From an uncultured Maribacter sp. (GTDB lineage: Bacteria > Bacteroidota > Bacteroidia > Flavobacteriales > Flavobacteriaceae): 64,000 nucleotides of DNA. The DNA is taken from positions 186,001 through 250,000 of the forward strand of contig NZ_CANMBB010000004.1 in NCBI RefSeq assembly GCF_947495965.1. The letters are read 5' to 3'. The position numbers were made by a program, and so were the translations under genes. The notes beneath the pieces are model-generated. The model worked only from the letters and a program-made list of their open reading frames with translations, was not told where the DNA came from and ran no database searches. Below are positions 18,614 to 27,460 of the stretch, piece by piece (positions within the stretch are counted from its first letter, which is position 1; every line of letters begins with the position of its first letter).

Positions 18614-20755
18614 ATGAAAAGGAATTTAGTCTATGTATTAACAGTTTTAATGATAGCTGTAGCTTCCTGTAGTTTTACAAACAGGACTTTTGAGAATGAC
18701 GATAAAGATAAATTGTTATTAGATTTAATCACCTATGTTTTAGAAAAAGGGCATTACGAACCTAAATCTATTGATGATGATTTTTCTGTAGAAGTCTTTG
18801 AAGATTTTATAGATATTTTAGATCCAACAAAACGTTATTTTTTAGCAAGCGATATTGAAGATTTTGAGCAGTACAAGTTTCAGATAGATGATCAAATAAA
18901 AAATACAGACATTACTTTTTTTAATGCAGTATATGAACGTTTAATGGTTCGTATGAATGATGCAAAGGGAATTTATAAAAACATATTAAAAACTCCTTTT
19001 GATTATACCGAGAACGAAACTATAAATATTAAGTACGAAGAAGAGTCTTTTGCAGATTCTAAAAAAGAATTACAAGAAAGGTGGAGAAAGCAATTAAAAT
19101 ATGCAACTTTAGGTACTTATGATGCTAAGTTAAAAAGGCTTACGGAAGATAATGAGAAAGCTGAAAAAGAAGCCTCTAAAGAGAAAAGTGCAATTAGTGT
19201 TGAAGCAGAAATTGCAGCAAGAGAAAGTACAGAAAATACGTTAGATGAATTTTTTGATTTTGTAGATGATTTAGAGCGTAAAGACTGGTTTGTACAGTTT
19301 ATAAATAGTATTGTAGATGAGTTTGATCCGCACACTTTTTATTTTGCTCCAGAAGAAAAAGAAAAGTTTGATACCAGTATGTCTGGTAAGTTTGAAGGTA
19401 TTGGTGCACGTTTACAAAAAAAGCCAGAAGGAGCTAAAATAGTAGAAGTTATTTCTGGAGGCCCAGTATGGAGAGACCAACGTATTGAAGTTGGTGATGA
19501 AATTACAAAAGTAGGGCAAGACGGGGAAGACCCTATAGATATTTCTGGAATGCGTTTAGACGATTCTATAAAACTAATAAAAGGAGCAAAAGGTACTGTA
19601 GTAGATTTAACTGTACGTAAAGTAGATGGATCTATAGAAGTAATTTCTATTACTAGAGATGTGGTAGAGTTAGAAGAGTCTTATGCAAAATCTGCAAATA
19701 TTATAAAAGAAGACCAAAAATTTGGACTTATAAATCTGCCAAAATTTTATGTAGATTTTGAAGATTATAGTAATAGAAATGCAGCATCAGATGTAGCAAA
19801 AGAAGTAGAGCGTTTAAAAGAAGAAGGTGTAGAGGGGTTAATTTTGGATCTTAGAGATAATGGTGGAGGTTCTTTAAAAACAGTGGTAGAAATGGCTGGT
19901 TTGTTTATTAAAGAAGGCCCTATTGTACAAGTACGTTCTAGCGGAAAAGGAAAAGATGTGTATGATGATAAAGATGAAAGAATACAATGGGATGGTCCTT
20001 TAGTAATTTTAGTAAATGAGTTATCTGCATCGGCTTCCGAAATATTGGCAGCAGCAATGCAAGATTATAAAAGAGCTATTGTAATTGGTAGTAAACAAAC
20101 TTTTGGAAAAGGAACGGTACAAAACGTAATACCTTTAGACAATATAGTTCGTAGTAACGAGCACGGAGATTTAGGCGCTATAAAATTAACAACACAAAAA
20201 TTTTATAGAATTAATGGTGGCTCTACACAATTAGAAGGTGTAAAGAGTGATGTGGTTGTGCCAGACAAGTATAGCTATATAGATTTAGGAGAAAGAGACC
20301 AGAGTAATCCATTAAAGTGGGATAAAATTACACCTGCAGACTACCAAATTTGGGATGGGTATATAGATTATGACAAAACGGTAGAAAGTAGTACAAAACG
20401 TATGGCTGCGCACCCTCAAATTAAGTTAATAGAAGAAAATGCAAAGTGGCTTAAAGCGGAACAAGGAGAAACAGAGATTTCTTTAAATTATGAGGTGTAT
20501 AAAGCAGAAGAGTCTAAAGACAAAGAAAAGTCCGATTATTTTAAGAACCTATCAGACTATGATTCGCATTTAACCTTTACCTCTTTAAAATATGAAGAAA
20601 ACTTATTTACAAAAGATTCTTTGTTAAGAGAAAAAAGAAACCGTTGGCATAAAAATCTTGCAAAAGATGTTTACGTAGAAGAAGCGGTTAATGTACTACA
20701 AGACCTTAAATTAAATAATATTAAACATACAAAATTAGCGAGTGTAAAAGATTAA
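18614..20755 (+). CDS. prc: Carboxy-terminal processing (tail-specific) protease, S41A
   Basis: Starting at ATG 18614 the protein has 713 residues and a lipoprotein signal (LTVLMIAVASCSFTN, Cys about residue 19). An upstream TTG extension is not signal-like. The order is: N-terminal helical domain with the FEDFIDILDPTKRYFLASDI motif, a PDZ domain (MSGKFEGIGARLQKK onward), then the S41 core with DLRDNGGGSL, the catalytic Ser in NELSASASEILAAAM and the catalytic Lys in KQTFGKGTVQN, and a C-terminal DUF3340-like helical part. It degrades or trims periplasmic proteins from their C termini. A strong terminator follows directly, isolating it from the CRISPR-Cas locus. Confidence 0.93.
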   Translation: MKRNLVYVLTVLMIAVASCSFTNRTFENDDKDKLLLDLITYVLEKGHYEPKSIDDDFSVEVFEDFIDILDPTKRYFLASDIEDFEQYKFQIDDQIKNTDITFFNAVYERLMVRMNDAKGIYKNILKTPFDYTENETINIKYEEESFADSKKELQERWRKQLKYATLGTYDAKLKRLTEDNEKAEKEASKEKSAISVEAEIAARESTENTLDEFFDFVDDLERKDWFVQFINSIVDEFDPHTFYFAPEEKEKFDTSMSGKFEGIGARLQKKPEGAKIVEVISGGPVWRDQRIEVGDEITKVGQDGEDPIDISGMRLDDSIKLIKGAKGTVVDLTVRKVDGSIEVISITRDVVELEESYAKSANIIKEDQKFGLINLPKFYVDFEDYSNRNAASDVAKEVERLKEEGVEGLILDLRDNGGGSLKTVVEMAGLFIKEGPIVQVRSSGKGKDVYDDKDERIQWDGPLVILVNELSASASEILAAAMQDYKRAIVIGSKQTFGKGTVQNVIPLDNIVRSNEHGDLGAIKLTTQKFYRINGGSTQLEGVKSDVVVPDKYSYIDLGERDQSNPLKWDKITPADYQIWDGYIDYDKTVESSTKRMAAHPQIKLIEENAKWLKAEQGETEISLNYEVYKAEESKDKEKSDYFKNLSDYDSHLTFTSLKYEENLFTKDSLLREKRNRWHKNLAKDVYVEEAVNVLQDLKLNNIKHTKLASVKD

Positions 20756-20773
20756 AAGCTACGTTTTAAAATA

Positions 20774-20812
20774 AAAATCCCGATTAAATTATTAATTTAA
20801 TCGGGATTTTTT
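20774..20812 (+). terminator. Intrinsic terminator after the tail-specific protease gene
   Basis: Arms ATCCCGATTAAAT and ATTTAATCGGGAT form a long stem, flanked by A-runs on the left and a T-run on the right. It can work in both directions and marks the border between the core gene and the CRISPR-Cas locus. Confidence 0.85.
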
Positions 20813-21010
20813 GTGCTTATTTTTCTTAAATTTAGTATAGAATAGTACTACATTTTAGTATATTTATATCCCTTTAAATCTTTACGAGTTTAAATTTCCC
20901 CCTCTACTTTATAAAAACAGAAAGTGACATAAGTATAAACTAATGCCGCTTTAAATGTTTTAGTTCACTTTTTAATAATTTAATAAAAAGGAGTTCATGA
21001 AACATTTAAG

Positions 21011-21093
21011 AAAAAAAATGCCCCGAATTAGAAGTCGAGGCGGCTTAAATGTTTTCACAACGGAATAATCCTTATTGTGAATTGCTTTCAGTG
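21011..21093 (-). ncRNA. tracrRNA of the type II-C CRISPR-Cas system
   Basis: On the minus strand, 18 nt (plus positions 21075-21092) are perfectly complementary to the 5' part of the CRISPR repeat, GTTGTGAATTGCTTTCAGT. They are followed by AATAAGGATTATTCCGTTGTG, which closely resembles the nexus of known tracrRNAs (AAUAAGGCUAGUCCGUU in S. pyogenes). Next comes a linker and a terminator hairpin with arms GCCTCGA and TTCGGGGC (one G-U pair) and an eight-T run at 21011-21018. A TATATTTA box at 21097-21104 on the minus strand is at the right distance for a start near 21092, giving an RNA of about 83 nt. It would pair with crRNAs and load into Cas9. It is transcribed opposite to cas9. Confidence 0.88.
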
Positions 21094-21185
21094 TTGTAAA
21101 TATATGAAAAGAAAATAATATATAGAATACAGATTTCCGTAAATGTAAAAGAAAACTACTAGTTATATTTAGAGCAAGGTATAAC

Positions 21186-21260
21186 TTAAAAAAAGAGAGC
21201 CTATAAAAGGCTCTCACTGAAAACAATTCACAACTAGTCATATACATTAATATATAACTA
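21186..21260 (-). ncRNA. scaRNA-like crRNA mimic with seed matching the cas9 promoter (candidate)
   Basis: On the minus strand 19 nt, GTTGTGAATTGTTTTCAGT (plus 21216-21234), copy the 5' half of the CRISPR repeat with one C-to-T change that still allows G-U pairing to the tracrRNA. An intrinsic terminator (stem GAGAGCC/GGCTCTC at 21195-21215, then seven T at 21188-21194) follows without a gap. Immediately 5' of the repeat copy, where a crRNA spacer would be, the last 12 nt TGTATATGACTA are identical to plus-strand 21433-21444 in the cas9 promoter; the 12 nt before that match poorly. A minus-strand TATCTTTG box at 21408-21415 could start a ~215-nt RNA. This is sequence inference; expression is not shown. 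Confidence 0.68.
21195..21215 (-). terminator. Terminator fused to the solitary repeat copy
   Basis: Stem GAGAGCC/GGCTCTC with a 7-nt loop, followed on the minus strand by TTTTTTT (plus 21188-21194). It begins at the base next to the repeat copy at 21216, so a minus-strand transcript would end with guide, repeat half and terminator. Confidence 0.8.
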
Positions 21261-21275
21261 GAATGGTTAAGGTAA

Positions 21276-21320
21276 TCAAACTATGTTTGACTTAGAGTAA
21301 AATTTGGACAATTACTCTAA
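21276..21320. repeat. Two inverted repeats between the scaRNA-like element and cas9
   Basis: TCAAACTATGTTTGA (21276-21290) has 6-base arms, and TTAGAGTAA (21292-21300) pairs with TTACTCTAA (21312-21320), a perfect 9-base stem with an 11-base loop. In the minus-strand transcript proposed here they would form two hairpins 5' of the guide segment. Their function is unknown. Confidence 0.6.
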
Positions 21321-21380
21321 ACAATAAAATTAAAATAACAAATATGAGGTTGGAATTCATACTTCAATATTATTTTTATT

Positions 21381-21395
21381 TAGGTTGTCAACCTA
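21381..21395. promoter_or_regulatory. 15-bp palindrome upstream of cas9, possible operator
   Basis: TAGGTTGTCAACCTA is palindromic with 7-base arms around one central base. It lies 31 bp upstream of the cas9 -7 box and 12 bp downstream (in minus sense) of the minus-strand -7 box, so it is placed to influence both divergent promoters. It could be a regulator site or an RNA hairpin. Confidence 0.45.
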
Positions 21396-21407
21396 AAATT
21401 GCTAGAG

Positions 21408-21415
21408 CAAAGATA
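21408..21415 (-). promoter_or_regulatory. Minus-strand -7 box for the scaRNA-like transcript (putative)
   Basis: TATCTTTG on the minus strand matches the Bacteroidetes TAnnTTTG consensus exactly. The start would be near 21403, reading away from cas9 toward the repeat copy and terminator. No good -33 element is evident. Confidence 0.5.
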
Positions 21416-21426
21416 ATAATATTTTT

Positions 21427-21434
21427 TATATTTG
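21427..21434 (+). promoter_or_regulatory. cas9 promoter -7 box
   Basis: TATATTTG matches TAnnTTTG and would start transcription about 20 nt before the cas9 ATG at 21461. The 12-nt segment 21433-21444 that is repeated in the scaRNA-like element begins inside this box, so Cas9 bound there would cover the promoter and start site. Confidence 0.6.
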
Positions 21435-21460
21435 TATATGACTATAATACATTTTTTTAA

Positions 21461-24400
21461 ATGAAGAGAATTTTAGGATTGGATTTAGGAACCAATAGTA
21501 TTGGTTGGGCGTTGGTAAGCGAAGCTGAAAGTAAAGATGAGAAATCAGAGATTATCAAATTAGGGGTTAGGGTAAACCCTTTGACTACTGATGAACAAAC
21601 CGATTTTGAGAAAGGAAGACCACTATCTGTTAATGCGGATAGAACATTAAAACGTGGAGCAAGAAGAAATTTACAGCGTTTTAAACTTAGAAGGCAGTAT
21701 TTAATAGAGATATTAGAAAAACACAAAATAATTTCTAATAAAACACCTTTAACTGAAAATGGTAAAGGAACTACTCATGAAACATTAAGGTTAAGAGCTA
21801 CTGCTGCTGTTGAGAAAATTGAATTGGAAAATCTGGCAAAAGTTTTGCTGGCAATTAATAAAAAGAGAGGTTATAAAAGTAGTAGAAAGGCGGTAAACGA
21901 AGATGAGGGTGTAGCAATTGATGGAATGTCAGTTGCCAAAGAATTATATGAGAAGAATCTAACTCCTGGTCAATATGTTTACCAATTACTAAAACAGGAT
22001 AAAAAGTACATCCCAGAGTTTTATCGTTCCGACTTACAAAGTGAATGGGATAAAGTTTGGAACACCCAAAAAACATTTTATTCAGAAATTTTAACGGATG
22101 AATTGTACAAAGAGCTACAAGGTAAAAACAAAGGTGCTACATGGACTATTTGTCAAAAACCTTTCAATATTGTTGGTAAGAAGCTAGATGGGAAAGCTCA
22201 GGAGCAAAAACTAAAAAAGTATCAGCTACGAGCAAAAGCTTTGTCAGAGCAGTTAGGCTTAGAACATTTAGCTATTGTTTTACAGGAAATAAATAATGAT
22301 GCCAATAAATCGAGTGGTTATTTGGGCGCTATAAGCGATAGAAGTAAAGAGCTTTATTTTGATAAAATTACAGTTGGTCAATATTTAAATAAGCAAATAA
22401 AAGAAAATCCGCATACATCACTTAAAAATCAAGTGTTTTACAGACAAGATTATCTAGATGAGTTTGAGCAAATTTGGGAAACTCAAGCTAAACATCATTC
22501 GGTTTTAACTAAAGAGTTAAAAGAAGAAGTAAGAGATGTTATTATATTTTATCAAAGAAGATTAAAATCACAAAAACATTTAATTTCTAATTGCCAATTT
22601 GAAAAATATCATAAGGCGATTCCTAAATCATCACCTTTGTTTCAAGAGTTTAAAATTTGGGAAAATCTGAACAATGTAAAGTTTAAGGCTACTGATGAAA
22701 AGTTTAATAGTTCAAATAATAAAAGTGGAGAAGCAAATCACATTTTAGATGATGAAACTAAAATACTATTATTTGAAGAATTGAATCTAAGAGGAGATTT
22801 AAAAGCCAATGAAGTCCTTAAATTTTTAGGGAAGAAAACAAAAGATTGGAACTGTAATTTTGAAAAAATTGAAGGGAATAGAACTAACCAAGCGCTATAT
22901 GCTATTTATAAAGAAATAGCAGAAATGGAGGGTTATGCTTTTGATTGGTCCAAAAAGACAGCGGCGGAAATAAAAGAGGAATTAAGAGCTGTTTTTCCAG
23001 AAATAGGAATTAAACCCGAAGTTTTAGATTTTGATGCTAATAAAAATGGTGCTGCATTTGATAAACAGTATGGTTATGAATTATGGCATTTGTTATATTC
23101 GGCTGAAGATGACCATAAAATAGCGGAAGAGGATAAGTTAGTCTACGGTAATTCTAATGTTGCCTTAAAAAAGAAATTACATGCTAAGTATGGTTTTAAA
23201 CCTGAATATACAGCATGGTTAGTAAACATAAAACTACAACAAGACTATGGTAGCTTATCGGCAAGAGCTATTCGTAAAATTTTACCTTTTCTACAAGGCA
23301 GCAATGAGTTTTCAAAAGCTTGTTCCATGGCGGGTTACAATCATTCATGGAGTTTAACTCGAGAAGAATTAAACAATAGAGTGCTAAAAGATAAACTTGA
23401 ATTACTTCCTAAAAACAGTTTGCGAAATCCAGTAGTGGAAAAAATATTGAACCAAGTGGTAAATTTGGTAAATCAAGTTATTCAAACTTACGGAAAACCA
23501 GATGAAGTTAGAATAGAATTAGCTAGAGAGCTTAAGAAATCGGCATCAGAACGTAAAGATGCAACCTCTTTTATTACAAAACGTACCAAGGAAAATGAGG
23601 ATATTAGAAAATTAATCTCTAAGGAGTTTGGTATTCCTAATCCAACAAAAAATGATGTTGTTAGATATCGCTTGTATGAAGAATTAAAAGATTTAGGCTA
23701 TAAAACTGTTTTTACTAACAAGTATATTTCTAAAGAGAAACTCTTTTCCAAAGAAATAGATATTGAACACATTATTCCAAAAGCTATGTTGTTTGATGAT
23801 TCTTTTTCTAATAAAACCTTAGCTTACAGAAAAATAAACCTTCAAAAAAGAGAAAGAACAGCAGTAGATTTTATTGAAAACGATTTTAACGATGATTTAG
23901 AAAATTACAAAAATAGAGTTGAGGCACTTTACAACAAAGGTAACGGCATTAGCAAAGGCAAGTATAAAAAACTGCTAATGAGCCAGCAAGATTTACCCGA
24001 TGGTTTTATTGAGCGCGATTTAAGAAACTCGCAATATATAGCTAAAAAAGCAAAAGCTATGCTGTTTGAAGTGTTTAAAAACGTAGTTTCTACAACTGGA
24101 AGTATTACCGATAAGTTGAGGGAAGATTGGGATTTAATTAACGTCATGAAAGAGTTAAACCTTCCAAAATATAAAGCGTTAGGCTTAACAGAAATACAAA
24201 CAAGAAAAGGTAATAAAAAAGTTGAAGTAATAAAGGATTGGACCAAACGTAACGATCACCGCCATCATGCAATGGATGCATTAACGGTTGCATTTACAAC
24301 ACATAATCATATACAATACCTTAATAACTTAAATGCCAGAAAAGATGTTAAACATAAAAAACATTCAAATATTATTGCCATAGAAAAAGTAATAACCCAT

Positions 24401-25582
24401 AAAAATAGTGAGGGTAAGAAAAAGTTTATTGCTCCAATGTCTAATTTTCGTATTCAGGCAAAAAAGGATATTGAATCTATTATAGTTTCTTTTAAGACAA
24501 AGAATAAAGTAGTAACTAAAAATATCAATAAAACTAAATTAAAAGGGAAAGAGAGCTTCAAATCTAAGATACAGCTTACACCAAGAGGTCAATTGCATAA
24601 AGAAACGGTTTATGGTAAATCTAAACAACCAATGGATAAAACCGTAAAAGTTAATAAGCGAATTACCTTAGAACAGATAAATAATATTATACATCCTCGA
24701 ATAAAGGATTATTTATTAGACCATTTAGCAAAATATAATAATGATACTTTAAAAGCTTTTGATACAAAAACACTTAAGAAAGAGCCGTTGATTTTTAACA
24801 ACAAACTTATAAAAGAAGTGTTCTGTTATGAAGATATTTATACCATTAGAAAAGCTGTTAATGCAGATAATTTTAAAAACGAAAAAAGTTTAGATAAAAT
24901 TATAGATAGTAATATAAAGACACTTCTTAAAACACGTTTAAAAGCTAATAATGGAAATGCTAAAGAAGCATTTTCAGATTTAGATAATAACCCCATTTGG
25001 TTAAATAAAGAAAAAGGTATTGCGGTAAAACGAGTTGCCATTTCTGGTGTAAATAATGTAGAAGCACTTCATGAAAAAAGAGACCATAATGGTAATTTAA
25101 TTCTAGATAAAAATGGAAAACCAGTACAAAATGACTTTGTGAGTACAGGAAACAACCATCATGTTGCTATTTATAGAGATAATAAAGGGAAACTACAAGA
25201 TAAAGTAGTATCATTTTATGAAGCAGTTCAACGTGTTAATTCTGGACTTTCAATAATTGATAAAGATTATAACAAACACCTTGCTTGGCAATTTTTGTTT
25301 ACAATGAAACAAAATGAATTGTTTGTTTTTCCTTCTGAAGACTTTAATCCAAGTGAAATTAATTTAATGGATCAAAAGAACTCAAAGATGATAAGTGAGC
25401 ATATATTTAGGGTTCAAAAAATAGCAATTAAAAATTATGTATTTCGCCATCATTTAGAAACTACTGTTACAAATGATTTAGAGTTTACATATCGAAGTGT
25501 ACGTTCTACAGGAGGTCTTGAGGGTTTAGTAAAAGTCAGAACTAATCATTTAGGGAGTATTGTGCAAGTAGGTGAATATTAA
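21461..25582 (+). CDS. cas9: CRISPR-associated endonuclease Cas9, type II-C
   Basis: A 1373-residue Cas9 with an intact active site. RuvC-I is RILGLDLGTNSIGWALV (Asp8), followed by the arginine-rich bridge helix RGARRNLQRFKLRRQYL (about residues 66-83). RuvC-II is VRIELARELK (Glu686). The HNH segment is IDIEHIIPKAMLFDD (Asp767, His770, with Asn784/Asn793 downstream). RuvC-III is DHRHHAMDALTVAF (His936, Asp939). It would cut both DNA strands under guidance of crRNA:tracrRNA. The long form is typical of Bacteroidetes II-C enzymes. The operon order cas9-cas1-cas2 without csn2 or cas4 gives the subtype. The start ATG follows its promoter by about 20 nt. The PAM cannot be read from the sequence. 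Confidence 0.97.
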   Translation: MKRILGLDLGTNSIGWALVSEAESKDEKSEIIKLGVRVNPLTTDEQTDFEKGRPLSVNADRTLKRGARRNLQRFKLRRQYLIEILEKHKIISNKTPLTENGKGTTHETLRLRATAAVEKIELENLAKVLLAINKKRGYKSSRKAVNEDEGVAIDGMSVAKELYEKNLTPGQYVYQLLKQDKKYIPEFYRSDLQSEWDKVWNTQKTFYSEILTDELYKELQGKNKGATWTICQKPFNIVGKKLDGKAQEQKLKKYQLRAKALSEQLGLEHLAIVLQEINNDANKSSGYLGAISDRSKELYFDKITVGQYLNKQIKENPHTSLKNQVFYRQDYLDEFEQIWETQAKHHSVLTKELKEEVRDVIIFYQRRLKSQKHLISNCQFEKYHKAIPKSSPLFQEFKIWENLNNVKFKATDEKFNSSNNKSGEANHILDDETKILLFEELNLRGDLKANEVLKFLGKKTKDWNCNFEKIEGNRTNQALYAIYKEIAEMEGYAFDWSKKTAAEIKEELRAVFPEIGIKPEVLDFDANKNGAAFDKQYGYELWHLLYSAEDDHKIAEEDKLVYGNSNVALKKKLHAKYGFKPEYTAWLVNIKLQQDYGSLSARAIRKILPFLQGSNEFSKACSMAGYNHSWSLTREELNNRVLKDKLELLPKNSLRNPVVEKILNQVVNLVNQVIQTYGKPDEVRIELARELKKSASERKDATSFITKRTKENEDIRKLISKEFGIPNPTKNDVVRYRLYEELKDLGYKTVFTNKYISKEKLFSKEIDIEHIIPKAMLFDDSFSNKTLAYRKINLQKRERTAVDFIENDFNDDLENYKNRVEALYNKGNGISKGKYKKLLMSQQDLPDGFIERDLRNSQYIAKKAKAMLFEVFKNVVSTTGSITDKLREDWDLINVMKELNLPKYKALGLTEIQTRKGNKKVEVIKDWTKRNDHRHHAMDALTVAFTTHNHIQYLNNLNARKDVKHKKHSNIIAIEKVITHKNSEGKKKFIAPMSNFRIQAKKDIESIIVSFKTKNKVVTKNINKTKLKGKESFKSKIQLTPRGQLHKETVYGKSKQPMDKTVKVNKRITLEQINNIIHPRIKDYLLDHLAKYNNDTLKAFDTKTLKKEPLIFNNKLIKEVFCYEDIYTIRKAVNADNFKNEKSLDKIIDSNIKTLLKTRLKANNGNAKEAFSDLDNNPIWLNKEKGIAVKRVAISGVNNVEALHEKRDHNGNLILDKNGKPVQNDFVSTGNNHHVAIYRDNKGKLQDKVVSFYEAVQRVNSGLSIIDKDYNKHLAWQFLFTMKQNELFVFPSEDFNPSEINLMDQKNSKMISEHIFRVQKIAIKNYVFRHHLETTVTNDLEFTYRSVRSTGGLEGLVKVRTNHLGSIVQVGEY

Positions 25583-25592
25583 TTTTTGATTT

Positions 25593-26495
25593 ATGATCAA
25601 ACGCACCCTCTTTTTTGGTAACCCAGTATACTTAAGCACCCGAAATGAGCAATTGGTAGCAACATACCCAGAAGAGGGTAAAGAAGAAAGAACGGCAGCC
25701 ATAGAAGATTTAGGATTTGTAGTTTTAGAAAACTCACAAATAACCATTACTACTGGTTTATTAATGAAATTAGTACAAAATAAAACCGCCGTTTTAACCT
25801 GCGATAAGCAACATTTACCCTGTGGTTTTTTGCAACCCTTGGTAGGGCATACAGAACAGACGGAGCGTATGCGTCACCAATTAAATGCCAGCGTACCTTT
25901 AAAAAAGCAATTATGGCAACAAACCGTACAGGCAAAAATTGAGAACCAAGCACAGCATTTATTAGTACAATCTAAAAACGCCTTAAAGTTAAAACGCTGG
26001 GCAAAAGAAGTAAAAAGCGGTGATGCTCAAAACCATGAAGCTTATGCTGCGGCGTACTATTTTCAGGAGTTATTTACAGGTATAGAAGGCTTTAGTCGTA
26101 ACCAAAAAGGAGTAGCGCCAAACAATCTTTTAAATTATGGCTATGCCATATTACGAGCCGTAACGGCAAGGGCTTTGGTAAGTAGCGGTATGTTACCCAG
26201 TGTAGGTATATTCCATAGAAATAAATACAATGCATTTTGTTTGGCAGATGATATTATGGAGCCGTATAGACCTTTTGTAGATATGCTGGTCTATGATTTA
26301 GTAGCTACGGGTTGCCAAATAGAAGAGCTTAATATCCAACTAAAAAATGAATTATTGCACATACCCGCAATGGATGTGGTAATAGATGGTAAAAAAAGTC
26401 CATTAATGAATGCCATGAGCCGTACCACCAATAGTTTGTACGAGTGTTTTTATGGCAGTAGCCGAAGAATATTATATCCAGCATTAAAGTTGTAA
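25593..26495 (+). CDS. cas1: CRISPR-associated integrase Cas1, type II
   Basis: A 300-residue Cas1 beginning IKRTLFFGNPVYLSTRNEQL, as in type II-C systems. The beta-rich N-terminal domain (about residues 1-75) is followed by the helical catalytic domain. Family metal ligands are expected at the Glu of HEAYAAAYYF (about 150), the His of VGIFHRNKYN (about 207) and the acidic residues of CLADDIMEPYRPFVD (about 219). It integrates spacers as a complex with Cas2. It starts 10 bases after the cas9 stop, so it is in the cas9 operon. Its natural partner cas2 lies 589 bases downstream, separated by a GIY-YIG gene and repeats. Confidence 0.96.
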   Translation: MIKRTLFFGNPVYLSTRNEQLVATYPEEGKEERTAAIEDLGFVVLENSQITITTGLLMKLVQNKTAVLTCDKQHLPCGFLQPLVGHTEQTERMRHQLNASVPLKKQLWQQTVQAKIENQAQHLLVQSKNALKLKRWAKEVKSGDAQNHEAYAAAYYFQELFTGIEGFSRNQKGVAPNNLLNYGYAILRAVTARALVSSGMLPSVGIFHRNKYNAFCLADDIMEPYRPFVDMLVYDLVATGCQIEELNIQLKNELLHIPAMDVVIDGKKSPLMNAMSRTTNSLYECFYGSSRRILYPALKL

Positions 26496-26537
26496 ATATG
26501 TTTACATAAAGTTGTTTAAAATTAATGATTAGAACCA

Positions 26538-26620
26538 ATATCAGTACGAGCGCAGTCGAGTAACCTTGTCAGTTCGAGCGCAGTCGGGCAACCTTGTCAG
26601 TTCGAGCGCAGTCGAGAACA
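26538..26620. repeat. REP-like palindromic tandem repeat, three 28-bp units
   Basis: Three units of about 28 bp (cores starting at 26541, 26569 and 26597) share the core CGAGCGCAGTCGAG with flanks such as TGTCAGTTC. The most regular copy has imperfect palindromic ends GTTC/GAAC. GC content is far higher than in the surrounding DNA. The cluster sits between cas1 and the GIY-YIG gene, in plus orientation. Confidence 0.85.
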
Positions 26621-26644
26621 AATTATGTCAATTAATAACAAATC

Positions 26645-26959
26645 ATGAAAACCTATTTCGTATACATATTAAAATGTAATGACGGTCTTTTATATACAGG
26701 CCTTACTAATAATCTAAGCAGAAGATTAGAAGAACATCAGCTAGGTAAAAATAAAAGCAGTTATACCTATAAGAGAAGACCAGTGCATTTAATATGGCAC
26801 CAAATATTTAATGACATTGCACAAGCTATTTTAGTAGAGAAACAAATTAAAAAATGGAGTAGTAAAAAGAAATGGGCTTTAGCCAATGGCGATGAAAAAA
26901 TGCTAAAAATTTTAGCAGAATGTAGGAATGCTAGTCATTATACCTATAAGCCAGACTGA
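26645..26959 (+). CDS. GIY-YIG endonuclease, short standalone form (COG2827/UPF0213-like)
   Basis: A 104-residue protein made almost only of a GIY-YIG domain. YFVYILKCNDGLLYTGLT carries the two Tyr motifs, LSRRLEEH the catalytic Arg (about residue 27), and AILVEKQIKKW the metal-binding Glu (about residue 67). Such proteins are predicted DNA nickases or endonucleases; their cellular role is unknown. The gene splits cas1 from cas2, where CRISPR systems normally carry none, and is bracketed by REP-like repeats in opposite orientations. That suggests the repeats and nuclease move or are maintained together, in analogy to RAYT transposases with REP elements; this is inference. The C-terminal 20 residues are less conserved-looking. 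Confidence 0.88.
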   Translation: MKTYFVYILKCNDGLLYTGLTNNLSRRLEEHQLGKNKSSYTYKRRPVHLIWHQIFNDIAQAILVEKQIKKWSSKKKWALANGDEKMLKILAECRNASHYTYKPD

Positions 26960-26960
26960 G

Positions 26961-27065
26961 GTCTCGACTGCGCTCGACCTGACAAGACTGCGCTCGATTT
27001 GACACGATTGCGTACGACCTGTGAAGGCTGCAATAAATCTAAAAAGACTGCACTAGACTTGACAC
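26961..27065. repeat. REP-like tandem repeat, five decaying 20-bp units (inverted orientation)
   Basis: Units begin at 26966, 26986, 27006, 27026 and 27046 with a strict 20-bp period: GACTGCGCTCGACCTGACAA, then increasingly diverged versions. They are the reverse complement of the core found upstream of the GIY-YIG gene and end just before cas2. The gradient of decay away from the nuclease gene implies an old array eroding by point mutation. Confidence 0.82.
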
Positions 27066-27084
27066 TGTTGTTTTTAATATATAA

Positions 27085-27435
<351 letters not shown>

Positions 27436-27460
27436 TACAAAAGTTGCGTTTAAAAATGTT

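Noticed and set aside
20972-21247. Minus-strand open frame of 91 codons upstream of cas9
   Set aside because: It covers the tracrRNA and scaRNA-like element, has no family resemblance, and the RNA features explain the conservation better.
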